This document shows, one piece after another, positions 1 through 8,254 of a stretch of 60,334 bases of DNA. Positions within the stretch are counted from its first letter, which is position 1. Each line of letters starts with the position of its first letter. The DNA is from an uncultured Verrucomicrobiota bacterium (GTDB taxonomy: Bacteria > Verrucomicrobiota > Verrucomicrobiia > Limisphaerales > UBA9464). A program made the translations under genes and the position numbers. A model generated the notes under the pieces. It worked only from the letters and a program-made list of their open reading frames with translations. It did not search any database and was not told where the DNA came from. The stretch is from assembly GCA_903896505.1 (NCBI GenBank), contig CAITXU010000266.1:1-60334 (forward strand). Direction: 5' to 3'.

Positions 1-209
1 AGCTGTTCCGGGCGGGAACGTAGACACACTTCAATGTCCGCGAGGCTGTCTCGATAAGTCAGCTGAGCAAAGGCCATGGCTAAGAACTGGTCCCAACACG
101 GAAAGGTGCGAACTCTATAGTTTCCCTCGTAACGCTGGACGCAGCGACGAAATTGCTCGGGATGAATCCATTCGGTGATTTGGGAAAAAATCAGTCTTCC
201 GGTGGGCAT
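1..209 (-). mobile_element. IS4-family transposase, N-terminal part (DUF4372), cut by window edge
   Basis: Read on the minus strand from the ATG at 209, the frame stays open to the edge (69 codons). It matches the DUF4372 region at the start of many IS4-type transposases: GRLIFSQI near the start, then FRRCVQRYEGNYRVR, CWDQFLAMAFAQLTYRDSL and DIEVCL. In the full family a DDE_Tnp_1 catalytic domain follows; here it would lie beyond position 1, so it cannot be said whether the element is intact. Bases 210-468 would contain the 5' end of the element, but I could not identify a terminal inverted repeat with confidence. It abuts the 3' end of the ABC-3C operon, which suggests mobile or accessory DNA. 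Confidence 0.85.
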
Positions 210-468
210 GCAGCGAGTTTGGCATGCTGACTGCTTGTGAAAATCGCAAAATGAAGTCGGAATCGATCACACGATTTCGCCTTTCCATTCCGCTCATTGA
301 CAGCGTTTTACACCGAATCCCACTCGGCTTAACCGGATGGTACTGATTAAACATGAACCTGCTCTGTTATTATATTCTAGAAAAGATCTAATCTTCAACG
401 TTCATAGTTGCTTTTTAACTGACTGGAAATCCTGAATGTAACACTGGTTGCGGAGTTCTGTTCAACAT
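210..468. other. Gap between IS4 transposase and ABC-3C operon
   Basis: I see no convincing gene. A 79-codon frame on the minus strand (115-354) overlaps the transposase in another frame and has no recognisable content. TGAATGT at about 434 and ACATTCA at about 467 form a 7-bp inverted repeat just after the ATPase stop codon. It could be a weak terminator stem or part of an element end. The gap is AT-richer than the neighbouring genes. Confidence 0.4.
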
Positions 469-2190
469 TCAAAAACGAATTCCAAACAAACCACCGTCTT
501 CTTTGGCATCCGTGAGGACCATAGGTAGAACATATCTATTGAGATCGAATCCATCGATCCTCTCTTTGAAGGCGTCGTCCTCGTTCATGGTCACGATGTA
601 TTGAAACCCTAGCTCGACCGCAGTTTCGGCCCCTACTTTGAGGGCGCTGACCACTTGCCTACCGTCCACGCCATCGAACAGGTGGCTGTCATGGACGAGA
701 AAACCGGGGCCGATGCCACATTTGGCACAGAGTCGCATGAGCATCATGTCGAAGCAGAAAATCTGCATGTTCTTGATGCCTTTGCTGCGTGAACCCTGCA
801 TGGGAAACTTAAACACCGGGCCGTTTGAAGTTTCCTCCACGGTCATGCTTCCGGCGGATTCGTACAGTCGCTTCGAGGCCTCCTCGAAGGCGAGAATGGC
901 TTCGGACAGACGCTCCTTTTGCTCCGCGAAATCCCGACGCAAACGAAGCGTCAGCCGATTCCTCTCAATGTCCAATTCGTTTTTGGTTCCCTCGAGCTGC
1001 TCGGCTGCCTCGAAGCGCTGGCGGAGCGATTCTACCTCTGCCTCCTTGCGGGCAGCGGTGGCTTGCAGTTTAGAAAATTGGTTTAGCGCACCGTGCGTCT
1101 GCAACAGGTTCATCACTTCGGCCCGGCGCGTATCCAAGGATTGTTTCTCGTGTTCACGAGCAGCGACCCGTTGTTTGGCGGCATCTAACTCCCCGGAAAG
1201 GTAATCCCGGCGATTGCGGACCACTGACTCGTGGAAACTCCGCACCTCGTCGTAGCGTTTGATCGCCACGCCTGGCAGGGTTACCCCTGCTTCAGCATAG
1301 ATGCTTTCCAGTTCGTCCAGCGGTGGCGGTGCTTCAGACTTCATGGCGCGCTCTAAATCGCGGATGGCAGCGGCATCAATGACGTTGCCGTTTGAAAGTT
1401 CGTTGATACGCCGGGTAAGCTGATCGGCCTCCGCTTCCAACTGTGCGTATTGCGGCAATACCCGAAAGTTGGCCAACTCGGTCCGCATCTCACGCAGCGC
1501 TGCTTCGGCCACCGCTAGGTTGGTCCGCAGGTCGGATGCCTTGCCAATGATGGTGCCGAACGCTCCCGCACCGGCAGCCTTCTTCAGCTCGGCTAGGGTT
1601 TTCTCGCGATCCCGTACCTTCTGCCAGTCGCTTGCGATCCTCCAGTCCAGCCTTAGCAGGTACAGCAAGGCGACTTGGTAGTCACCGGCTTGTTGCATAG
1701 CCGCTTGCTTCTCAGGGGTGGTGAAGGCACCGCTCAATTGACGACGGACGAAATAGGCGAGCAAAGAGCGAAAAGTCGGCGCACGCCCGTCCACTATAGG
1801 AAGGGTGTGCAGGCCGAACATCTTGTCTGCGAGCAATTCGCTCCACTCCGAGTTAGATAGCAGGGATTTACCGTTCAGGAAATCAGCGCCTTCCACATGA
1901 ATCTTTGCTTTCTGATGGCCGGAACGTTCCGCTGTTACGACCTCCCCGCCCAGATCAAACGCCATGCCAAAGCTCTCGTTTACGAGCGCCGCAGACCGAA
2001 ACAGCGAATCCGTCCCCGCGTCCGAACCAGTGAGAAAGTGAATGATCTCGACCAGACTCGTCTTGCCCGCCCGGTTGCGGGTTTGCTTGTCGCTGGCTCC
2101 CGCCTCTTTCTGCGCGATCAGAACATTCAAGCCCGATTTGAAATCGATCCCTTTGAAAGTGGGAAGACTACTGAAAATGCGCTTAATCAT
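469..2190 (-). CDS. ABC-3C system ATPase, DUF2326 family
   Basis: A 573-residue ABC/SMC-like ATPase. The N-terminus has the strand and loop expected before a P-loop, with a Walker A-like NRAGKTSLVEII near residue 40. The middle (about 190-430) is charged and rich in Glu, Arg and Ala, as expected for a coiled-coil arm. The C-terminal DUF2326 part contains IFCFDMMLMRL and GFLVHDSHLFDGVDGRQ, which supplies the Walker B-side acidic residues. The ATG at 2190 was chosen because it overlaps the stop of the upstream gene as ATGA; the frame is open further upstream, but that part reads over the middle-component gene. It is the third gene of a three-gene operon. In ABC-3C systems this ATPase is thought to act on nucleoprotein or sense invasive DNA; that role is inference from family literature. 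Confidence 0.88.
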   Translation of the reverse strand: MIKRIFSSLPTFKGIDFKSGLNVLIAQKEAGASDKQTRNRAGKTSLVEIIHFLTGSDAGTDSLFRSAALVNESFGMAFDLGGEVVTAERSGHQKAKIHVEGADFLNGKSLLSNSEWSELLADKMFGLHTLPIVDGRAPTFRSLLAYFVRRQLSGAFTTPEKQAAMQQAGDYQVALLYLLRLDWRIASDWQKVRDREKTLAELKKAAGAGAFGTIIGKASDLRTNLAVAEAALREMRTELANFRVLPQYAQLEAEADQLTRRINELSNGNVIDAAAIRDLERAMKSEAPPPLDELESIYAEAGVTLPGVAIKRYDEVRSFHESVVRNRRDYLSGELDAAKQRVAAREHEKQSLDTRRAEVMNLLQTHGALNQFSKLQATAARKEAEVESLRQRFEAAEQLEGTKNELDIERNRLTLRLRRDFAEQKERLSEAILAFEEASKRLYESAGSMTVEETSNGPVFKFPMQGSRSKGIKNMQIFCFDMMLMRLCAKCGIGPGFLVHDSHLFDGVDGRQVVSALKVGAETAVELGFQYIVTMNEDDAFKERIDGFDLNRYVLPMVLTDAKEDGGLFGIRF

Positions 2191-2432
2191 GGCGTGGTGC
2201 GGGTGAGCAGCCCGTCTTTGAGTTGAACCGCCCCCACGAGAAACAAGAGGTCGAGTGCGAGGACAAAGGCGTCGTAGCGGAGCGTGCCCGATTTGTTCAT
2301 GGAGGCCGTCACTCCCGACAACTCTTCCCAAAGAGCCGAGACCGTCTTGGGCTGAACAAGGCGCGGCAAGATTCTCGCGCCCACGGTGAGCAAGGCGCGG
2401 TCTTGGGCCAGATGTTTGGTGGGCAAGATCAT
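2187..2432 (-). CDS. ABC-3C system middle component, MC6-like
   Basis: An 81-residue protein with the size and layout of the small middle component of ABC-three-component systems. It has a helical first half (LLTVGARILPRL), then a helix-turn-like stretch (SALWEELSG), then LRYDAFVLALDLLFLVGAVQL, which looks like a winged-helix-type tail common in such linkers. It overlaps its neighbours by four bases at both ends (ATGA at 2429-2432 and 2187-2190), so the three genes are translationally coupled. MC proteins are proposed to connect the C-terminal-domain protein to the ATPase. The MC6 assignment rests on size, position and recall of the family, not on a profile search. Confidence 0.78.
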   Translation of the reverse strand: MILPTKHLAQDRALLTVGARILPRLVQPKTVSALWEELSGVTASMNKSGTLRYDAFVLALDLLFLVGAVQLKDGLLTRTTP

Positions 2433-3331
2433 CGGTTTACTGCCCTCGGAGCTTCGTAGATGTCACAGCGCTCGAAATAGTAGGCGATCACGGTGAAGAC
2501 TGCCACCTGATGATCCGGCGACGCGATCTCGGAGCCGCCTACCCAAGCCTGAAGCGCGGTAAAGATTTGGTTTGGAGGAAATTGCGCTCGCAACCTTTGA
2601 TATTCGGCCCTAAAGGATTCAGCCACGCGATCGCCGAGCGTCTCGTCGTGCCACTGCGCAAAGAACGCTTCCACCAACGGGGACTTTCCCATGCCACTTT
2701 TAATCAAGGTTGCGACACTCTCGGACAAAGCATTCGCCTCAATCTTGCCGGTTGGCACGTCCCGGACCTCTGCATTGGTAGGGGCGGCCCGTTTCCCCAG
2801 CGTTTCCAGCACAACTTGAAGTTCCCTGAAACCGAGGCGGGCCTTGGTCTCATTCGTTGGTGCCACCCCCATCCAAGGAATCAGGTCTCCTTCGGCAAGC
2901 TCGCGGAATATCAGCCGGAATTCATTTAGACCCCAGGGCTCCAGGGCAATTCCCTGATTCTTCCTTTCGAAATCCAGCAGAAGTTCTTGAACATGGGGCG
3001 GTAGCCCATCGATGGCGTTGTGGGCAAAGACCCACTTGTCGAAATGCGTTCCCCAATGGAGCTTCGCACCTTCGAAATCCTCTGTGATTTTGGTGATGGC
3101 GTCCTTGGACGTCATCTCATTGGGAGCGTAAACTTGAAATAAGCACCGCTGTGATTTGAGAAAACCATCGTTCTTCCGGTCGCCTTGGTTACCCCACGGG
3201 CGGCAAGCCATAAAATCGGCTTTGTAAGCCAAGCCCATTAGTCGTTCGAACAGAGACTGGAACTCATTCCCCTTCGCGGCGCGGAACAGGTTCTCGAATC
3301 TGGATTCGTAGTAGGCTTGGGTAAGATTCAT
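2429..3331 (-). CDS. ABC-3C system C-terminal-domain (CTD) protein
   Basis: 300 residues, first gene of the ABC-3C core. The N-terminal 110 residues (FENLFRAAKGNEFQSLFERLMG, then CRPWGNQGDRKNDGFL and QVYAPNE) look like a restriction-endonuclease-like fold. The GDRKNDG and FQVYAP pair resembles the D...QxK/QxxAP pattern of such folds in ABC-3C and related conflict proteins. The rest is helical and ends in a compact domain (VFTVIAYYFERCDIY) taken to be the CTD. It would be the target-contacting or effector subunit. The stop overlaps the MC6 start, and its own start overlaps the stop of a small upstream frame (3328-3331). Whether the nuclease-like part is catalytic is not certain from sequence alone. 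Confidence 0.8.
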   Translation of the reverse strand: MNLTQAYYESRFENLFRAAKGNEFQSLFERLMGLAYKADFMACRPWGNQGDRKNDGFLKSQRCLFQVYAPNEMTSKDAITKITEDFEGAKLHWGTHFDKWVFAHNAIDGLPPHVQELLLDFERKNQGIALEPWGLNEFRLIFRELAEGDLIPWMGVAPTNETKARLGFRELQVVLETLGKRAAPTNAEVRDVPTGKIEANALSESVATLIKSGMGKSPLVEAFFAQWHDETLGDRVAESFRAEYQRLRAQFPPNQIFTALQAWVGGSEIASPDHQVAVFTVIAYYFERCDIYEAPRAVNR

Positions 3332-3660
3332 GTGGTGAATGTGGTCTCGATTTGTTCGTCGACGGCGATAACGATTTGAGCCTCGTGGTTCCAGATCGGC
3401 ATTCCTCCGCCCTTAGCGCTTAGGTTTAGTATTTCGTCGATCAGTTTAATTTCAAAAGCGCATGAAAGTAAACTGGCTCGCTTTTCGTTCCGCCAGATAC
3501 TCGTGCCCGTTTCGATACCGGATTTCCTCCAGACCCTCGGGAACCCCAGCAAAGGGGCGCAGAAGTACTTCTGGCTTGACGAAATAGAGGAGGTCATGGC
3601 CGACCGGACTATGCTGGATGCAGCTTCGGCTGCCGAGTATGCAGCCAATCGTGGCCACAA
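3328..3660 (-). CDS. Small ORF coupled to the ABC-3C operon, function unknown
   Basis: A 110-codon frame whose stop overlaps the start of the CTD gene by four bases, the same coupling used in the rest of the operon. Its last 45 residues (FEIKLIDEILNLSAKGGG..., then IVIAVDEQIETTFTT) read like real protein. The first half is compositionally odd, and an alternative frame at 3452-3757 gives an equally plausible stretch. One explanation is a decayed or frameshifted upstream gene; another is a short genuine subunit. I do not recognise a family. The start is unresolved. Confidence 0.35.
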   Translation of the reverse strand: MWPRLAAYSAAEAASSIVRSAMTSSISSSQKYFCAPLLGFPRVWRKSGIETGTSIWRNEKRASLLSCAFEIKLIDEILNLSAKGGGMPIWNHEAQIVIAVDEQIETTFTT

Positions 3661-4030
3661 CGCAGAGGATGAATAAACCCGGCGTGAACTCAGGTGCTCC
3701 GGTTATCCTGGGGTGATTGTTGCGCCTCCAAGTTTGATGTGAACCGGTCACAAGCACGGAGTCCGGAATCCGTGCGGGTGGCGGTCATTTCGGTCCCACT
3801 GGGGGCTACAGCGAATGACGAATGCCTGAGTGAATGATTCCGAGCCCCGATCAGAAATCAACTCCCCGTTTTCCTCCGAACTGTCGGATGCAATGGGATT
3901 TGGCGAAACTACTGCAGAGAAAGCGAGAGAAGTCGTCGGCTTGAGTTGGACTGAGGTCCGTTTTGGGGCGATTTACAACCGCCTTTGGAATGAAGTTTAC
4001 TGCACTCCGCTGTAACTCGTTGACTATCAA
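3661..4030. other. Gap between ABC-3C operon and tRNA-Glu
   Basis: No convincing gene. It contains a perfect 7-bp stem with 8-nt loop at 3754-3775 (GCACGGA...TCCGTGC) without a T-run. The promoter of the ABC-3C operon must lie here or just below 3757, but I could not assign -35/-10 boxes. The tRNA 3' end faces this gap, which is the usual side for island insertion, but I found no copy of the tRNA 3' end in bases 1-4030. Confidence 0.4.
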
Positions 4031-4105
4031 TGGTAGCGCGTACGGGAATCGAACCCGTCTTTCAGCCTTGAGAGGGCCGTGTCCTAACCGATAGACGAAC
4101 ACGCC
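4031..4105 (-). tRNA. tRNA-Glu (anticodon CUC)
   Basis: Read on the minus strand from 4105: acceptor GGCGTGT pairs with ACGCGCT, D arm GTCTA...GGAC, anticodon stem CGGCC/GGCTG enclosing the loop CTCTCAA (anticodon CTC), T arm ACGGG-TTCGATT-CCCGT, discriminator A and an encoded CCA. The TCGTCTA...GGTTAGGACA block is typical of bacterial tRNA-Glu. The first acceptor pair is G-U, which is slightly unusual. It sits alone between the accessory block and the methyltransferase gene. Confidence 0.93.
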
Positions 4106-4201
4106 GTCGCCATTGACGATAACACCGCAAGATTTAATCCGCCCCGGGCCGTTGGTCAATGGCCGAGATCGGGTCGACTCATCGTCCGTCGTCCTATCCT
4201 C

Positions 4202-5461
4202 CTACCAAAGACGTCCCCAAATGACCTTGAGGTACCGGCTTTCCGGGCAATTGGACATTTCCGGGTGGTCCGGTGCCGCACCCGTCCGGTCCAGGATCTG
4301 GAGTCGGCGGTCCACCCGATGGGCCGCCTTGATGACCAGGTCCTCGAAGGCCTCGGCGGGCAGCAGTCCTGAACACGAACAGGTCACAAACAGCCCTCCG
4401 GGTGCTACCCGCATCATGCCCAAGGCATTCAGATCGTCGTATTTCCGTTCCCCTTCGGCCTGTTCCTCCCGACTCAAAAGCAGCTTGGGCGGGTCCAGCA
4501 CCACCACGTCCCAACGTTCGGTGTTCTTTTGCATCTGCCGGGCATAGGAAAAGGCGTCGCAATGAATCCAGTTCACCCGGACGTTATTCAAATTGGCGTT
4601 TCGCTTGGCCTGTTCAATGGCCTGTTCGTCGAGGTCCACCGCTGTGACCTCTGTCGCCCCGCCCGTCACCTTGGCGCTCAGGGCAAAGCCACCGGTGTAG
4701 CAGCAGAGGTCCAACACCCGCTTTCCCTGGGTCCACTGGGCCAGTCGACGCCGGTTGTCCCGTTGATCGCAGAAAAACCCGGTCTTGTGACCTTCGGTGA
4801 AATCGACCTCGTACCGGACCCCATGTTCCCGGATTTTGACGTTTCGGACCGGATCAGACACCACCTGACGCAAGGGGATGCCTTCCCAACGGGCAATCTG
4901 GTCATCGACATTCACCACGGCCCGATTCGTTCCAAGGCGCTGGTGCAGCCGGGGAATCCAGTTCGAGAGACGCTGAAAAATACCCAGGCTGTGAACCTGG
5001 ATGCTCAGCACATCCCCAAAACGGTCCACAATGAGCCCACCGAGGCCATCACCATCGGAGTGAATCACTCGAAAGGCATCGGTACCCACCGGTAATTGCA
5101 GCAGACCCAGACGCAATTCCAGGGCACGGTCCAGCAGGGTATCGAAGCAATCCTCCCCCTGGAATTCCTGGCCGTGGCGAAAGACGCGGACCGGTACCCG
5201 GGCGCGGGGATTGAACAGACCATTGCCGAAGGGCTGACCGTATTTGTCGTACAGATTGACCCAGCTACCGGGGCGGGCGTCGTCCGAGGCCGGACCGACC
5301 ATGGCCGGGTAAATGGCGGGTTGATAGCTGAAGTGCCGGAGTTGAACCCAGGGGCGCTGCCACGCCTCACTGCCGGGCGGGGGATCGAAACGGCCTTCAG
5401 ACCGCGGCGGAGCGGCAAAGTCGCGTCGCGGAGCAAACCGCCGAAGTCTGGGTTCTTCCAT
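4202..5461 (-). CDS. Class I rRNA methyltransferase, RlmI-like
   Basis: 419 residues from the ATG at 5461; a TTG at 5497 would add 12 residues. The layout follows RlmI/RlmK-type 23S rRNA cytosine-5 methyltransferases: an N-terminal PUA-like region with GSWVNLYDKYGQPFGNGLFN, a linker with DGLGGLIVDRFGD, then EGHKTGFFCDQRDNRR, the SAM-binding motif LDLCCYTGGFAL, the acidic VTAVDLDEQAI, and the catalytic loop VVLDPPKL. A Cys pair in VTCSCSG near the C-terminus fits m5C chemistry. The first about 45 residues are an Arg/Pro-rich extension not usual for RlmI. It is monocistronic, minus strand. The exact rRNA position modified cannot be told from sequence. Confidence 0.88.
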   Translation of the reverse strand: MEEPRLRRFAPRRDFAAPPRSEGRFDPPPGSEAWQRPWVQLRHFSYQPAIYPAMVGPASDDARPGSWVNLYDKYGQPFGNGLFNPRARVPVRVFRHGQEFQGEDCFDTLLDRALELRLGLLQLPVGTDAFRVIHSDGDGLGGLIVDRFGDVLSIQVHSLGIFQRLSNWIPRLHQRLGTNRAVVNVDDQIARWEGIPLRQVVSDPVRNVKIREHGVRYEVDFTEGHKTGFFCDQRDNRRRLAQWTQGKRVLDLCCYTGGFALSAKVTGGATEVTAVDLDEQAIEQAKRNANLNNVRVNWIHCDAFSYARQMQKNTERWDVVVLDPPKLLLSREEQAEGERKYDDLNALGMMRVAPGGLFVTCSCSGLLPAEAFEDLVIKAAHRVDRRLQILDRTGAAPDHPEMSNCPESRYLKVIWGRLW

Positions 5462-5544
5462 CCCAATGCGGTACACGTTGGGTGGAGGCTCTGGCAACTT
5501 CCAATTTTCGAGGCGAACGAAGATTACCCCTCCGGAAATTCATG

Positions 5545-5566
5545 ACAAATGACCTGTCCCTTTGTC
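5545..5566 (+). repeat. CTGTCCC repeat, copy 1
   Basis: A 21-22 bp element of the family with core ACCTGTCCCTTTGT, here preceded by ACAAATG. It sits just past the methyltransferase start, paired with a variant copy 17 bp further on. The family recurs nine times in the window, always between genes. Confidence 0.8.
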
Positions 5567-5582
5567 AGAGCAGAAATTCAAT

Positions 5583-5603
5583 ACAGATAACCTGTCCGTT
5601 AGT
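5583..5603 (+). repeat. CTGTCCC repeat, copy 2 (variant)
   Basis: A diverged copy with core ACCTGTCCGTTAGT, in direct orientation to copy 1 and 17 bp away. Pairs of copies in direct orientation also occur at 43155/43190 and, more loosely, 11592/11708. Confidence 0.7.
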
Positions 5604-5649
5604 TTGTTTCAGCATGGCCCGAGGTTTGACGGATTCCAATTGTACTGGT

Positions 5650-5925
5650 ATGAATGATGGTATGGCAGTCATGATCCATCGGTGTACTTTTGCTTTGGAC
5701 GAGGGAACGACCCAGCGCATCCGGAAATTGGCCGAGCATTGGAATGTCTCCCAAGCCGAGGTGATTCGACGGGCTGTCGCAAGGGCTGAGGCCATACCCG
5801 CCGAAGCAGACGCTCCAGCTCTGCTGGCTCATCTGTTTCAATCCGGAGGTGGATTGGCAGCGGCGGAGGCGCATTCCTATCTCCTCGAAATGGATGCCGA
5901 CAGAAAATCTTGGCGGGTACCATGA
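5650..5925 (+). CDS. Ribbon-helix-helix antitoxin, VapB-type
   Basis: About 91 residues. After a short lead, RCTFALDEGTTQRIRKLAEHWNVSQAEVIRRAVARAEA is a classic RHH (CopG/MetJ) DNA-binding unit: a strand, a helix and SQAEVIRRAV. The tail (residues 50-91) is Ala-rich and would bind and neutralise the toxin. The stop overlaps the PIN gene start as ATGA (5922-5925), typical for an antitoxin-toxin pair. The start could also be the ATG at 5662 or 5671; the frame upstream of 5614 reads through the repeats and is not coding. It is probably autoregulated by binding near its own promoter, as for most RHH antitoxins. Confidence 0.8.
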   Translation: MNDGMAVMIHRCTFALDEGTTQRIRKLAEHWNVSQAEVIRRAVARAEAIPAEADAPALLAHLFQSGGGLAAAEAHSYLLEMDADRKSWRVP

Positions 5926-6293
5926 TATACCTCGACACCAACTACTTGATTCTCGGGCTGGTCCCCGGGAGTGACGAGGGTCGCGACTTGGTGACGTGGG
6001 CAAAACACGGAGAGAAGCTCGTCACCGGCGTCACGAGTTGGTATGAGTTTCTTTGTGGTCCTGTCAGCGACGCCCAAACGCGGGCGATGCAGGCTTTTGT
6101 CCGAGAAATTTTACCCTTTCAGGAAGCTCAAGCGGTTGCGGCCGCAAAACTGTTCAATGCCACGGGCCGTCGACGAACGCTTCGTGTGGATTGCATGATT
6201 GCCGGGACCGCTTTGGTCGCGGGGGCAAGGATCGCGACCCGGAATCGGGCGGATTTCGAAGTTTTTTCCCCTTATGGCGTCATTCTAGCGTGA
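5922..6293 (+). CDS. PIN-domain ribonuclease toxin, VapC-type
   Basis: 123 residues. The PIN core is clear: MIYLDTNYLI gives the first catalytic Asp, SWYEFLCGP gives the conserved Glu after the second strand, and RVDCMIAGTALVAGARIATRNRADF gives the third and fourth acidic positions (D in VDCMIA, D in NRADF). Such toxins cleave tRNA or rRNA when freed from the antitoxin. The ATG at 5922 was chosen because it overlaps the antitoxin stop; a TTG 12 bases upstream is the only other in-frame option nearby. Confidence 0.9.
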   Translation: MIYLDTNYLILGLVPGSDEGRDLVTWAKHGEKLVTGVTSWYEFLCGPVSDAQTRAMQAFVREILPFQEAQAVAAAKLFNATGRRRTLRVDCMIAGTALVAGARIATRNRADFEVFSPYGVILA

Positions 6294-6356
6294 GTTCTTG
6301 GTGAACATCGATTGCGCGGCTGCGTCAACTAGGGAAATCTGAACCCGATTTCGACC

Positions 6357-8252
6357 GTGCGCTCCTCGATCCTCAGGAATGTAATGTGGTTTCCCCTCGC
6401 TGTCGCGTTGCGCTGCATCGCGGTCGCGGGGGACGCTGCGTCGCTTTGGGTCTCCACAGTCCAGCCATTGCTGGATGTCCAGTGCGTCAAATGCCACGGC
6501 CCCATTCAGCAAAAGGGCGGTCTCGAGCTCGATACCCCGGAGATGGTGCTCAAAGGAGGCGATGACGGTGCGGTCATCGTTCCGGGCGACCCGGCCAAGA
6601 GCCCGCTGTTCACCCATCTGGCCCCGGATGCCGATCCGCACATGCCGCCCAAAAAGCAGCTGACGGATGCCGAGCGCGAGGCCATTCGTTCTTGGATCGC
6701 TGCACTTCCGGCGAACCCGGCAACAAATACCGCGCTCGCACCTTCTGCAACAACCCGGACCTTTGAAAGCATTACCGCTGCCGTGGACACGCTGGTGGCC
6801 GAAGAATGGCAAAAGTGGGGAGTTCAACCGTCCTCACCGGTGGACGATGCGGTCTGGTGTCGGCGAGTGTGGCTCGACCTTGCCGGAAGAATTCCGACCG
6901 CGGCCGAGGTCGAGGCCTTTCATCAATCCCCCGCCGAGTCGCGCCGGGCGGAGTTGGTGGACCGGCTCCTGGCGTCGGAGGAGTACCCTCGCCGCATGAG
7001 GGAGTTGTGGGATGTCTTCCTAATGGGCCGTCCCAAGCGGGACAATGCCGATCAGCGTCGGCGGGACAATGGATGGTGGACCTACCTTGAGACCGCATTT
7101 CGGACCAACCGCCCGTGGAACCTGATCGTCCGCCAGTTGCTGACGGCCCGCCCGGAAAACCCGGACGAGAAGGGGGCTTCGTGGTTTCTCTACGAACGCC
7201 GCAACGATTTCCAGGCCATTGCCGAGGCGGTAGCTCCAGTCGTTTACGGCACAAAAATAGACTGTGCCCAGTGTCACGACCATCCGCTGGCGAGAGAGAT
7301 CAAGCAGGCCCATTACTGGGGCCTGGTGGCCGCCTTCAATCGCGGCAAGAACGTGGATGGGGGTAGCGTCGTGGCGGAATCCGCCATTGGGGGCTTCATT
7401 AATTTCGTTAATCTCAAGAAGCAATCGCAACCGGCCGTGGTCCTGTTGCTGACCGGCACGAGTGTCGCCGAGACCCGTCCCAACGGAGACGACAAGGAAA
7501 CCGACAGCGACGATAAATATGTGGACGCCACTGCGTCGCCCAAGGTGCCTAAATTCTCGCGGCGGGCGGCCTTTGCCGAACTGGCCACAAACGACAACCC
7601 GCTGCTCGCCCGGGCCTTCGTCAACCGCCTGTGGGCGGCATTCATGGGACGCGGCATTGTGCATCCGGCCGACGAGATGAACGCCCGCAATGTGCCGAGT
7701 CACCCCGAGTTGCTGGACTGGCTTTCCCGGGATTTTGCAGCCAGTGGCTACGACATTCGTCGTCTGGTGCGTGGGATCGTTCTCAGTCGACCTTATGGGT
7801 TGAATCCCAGTTCAGGTCCACCCGAAGCCTTTGCCGGGGCCATTGAGCGTCCACTGACCGGCGAGCAACTGGCGCGATCCTGGCGCGTGGCCTGTGGGTT
7901 ACCACCGGAGGATGATGGATTTCGTCATGCCGTCGTCTCGGTCCTGTCCGATGTATTGCCCAAGGACTACAATGTCTCGTTCCAGCAGGCCCAGTTCCTG
8001 GCCGGATCATCGGCACTAACCGGATTGCTTCAGGATGGATCCGGAACGAATCTGGCCCGGTTGAACAGTCTGCCCGAGGCAAGTTCACGGGTGCGTCAGG
8101 CCTTTTCGACCGTTTACGGACGCCCCCCGGCCCCGCTCGAATCGGAGCAGGCAGTGGTCTTCCTCAACCAGGGGGATGGGGTATCCGCAGAAAAGACCCG
8201 GGACCTGCTCTGGGCGCTGATGACCAGCGCGGAATTCCTGACCCAACCCTAA
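6357..8252 (+). CDS. PSCyt1-DUF1549-DUF1553 protein
   Basis: 631 residues, a secreted protein of the type abundant in Planctomycetes and Verrucomicrobia. It has a short signal peptide, then a cytochrome-like PSCyt1 domain with haem motif CVKCHG at about 43 and HMPPKKQLT as the likely distal ligand region. The DUF1549 part (about 145-340) has VWLDLAGRIPTAAEVEAF and a second CxxCH, CAQCHDHPLA, near 303. The DUF1553 part (about 400-600) has RAFVNRLWAAFMGRGIV and NVPSHPELLDWL. Start: GTG 6357 gives a basic n-region; ATG 6384, which has an AGGA upstream, is an alternative. It is followed two bases later by the DUF1501 gene. The reaction is unknown; linked families are thought to act in periplasmic carbohydrate breakdown. 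Confidence 0.9.
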   Translation: MRSSILRNVMWFPLAVALRCIAVAGDAASLWVSTVQPLLDVQCVKCHGPIQQKGGLELDTPEMVLKGGDDGAVIVPGDPAKSPLFTHLAPDADPHMPPKKQLTDAEREAIRSWIAALPANPATNTALAPSATTRTFESITAAVDTLVAEEWQKWGVQPSSPVDDAVWCRRVWLDLAGRIPTAAEVEAFHQSPAESRRAELVDRLLASEEYPRRMRELWDVFLMGRPKRDNADQRRRDNGWWTYLETAFRTNRPWNLIVRQLLTARPENPDEKGASWFLYERRNDFQAIAEAVAPVVYGTKIDCAQCHDHPLAREIKQAHYWGLVAAFNRGKNVDGGSVVAESAIGGFINFVNLKKQSQPAVVLLLTGTSVAETRPNGDDKETDSDDKYVDATASPKVPKFSRRAAFAELATNDNPLLARAFVNRLWAAFMGRGIVHPADEMNARNVPSHPELLDWLSRDFAASGYDIRRLVRGIVLSRPYGLNPSSGPPEAFAGAIERPLTGEQLARSWRVACGLPPEDDGFRHAVVSVLSDVLPKDYNVSFQQAQFLAGSSALTGLLQDGSGTNLARLNSLPEASSRVRQAFSTVYGRPPAPLESEQAVVFLNQGDGVSAEKTRDLLWALMTSAEFLTQP

Positions 8253-8254
8253 TC

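Noticed and set aside
115..354. 79-codon frame on the minus strand near the left edge
   Set aside because: It overlaps the IS4 transposase in another frame and has no protein-like content.
469..2331. Longer start for the DUF2326 ATPase (47 extra codons)
   Set aside because: The extra part is a shadow over the MC6 gene; the ATG at 2190 has the ATGA overlap used across the operon.
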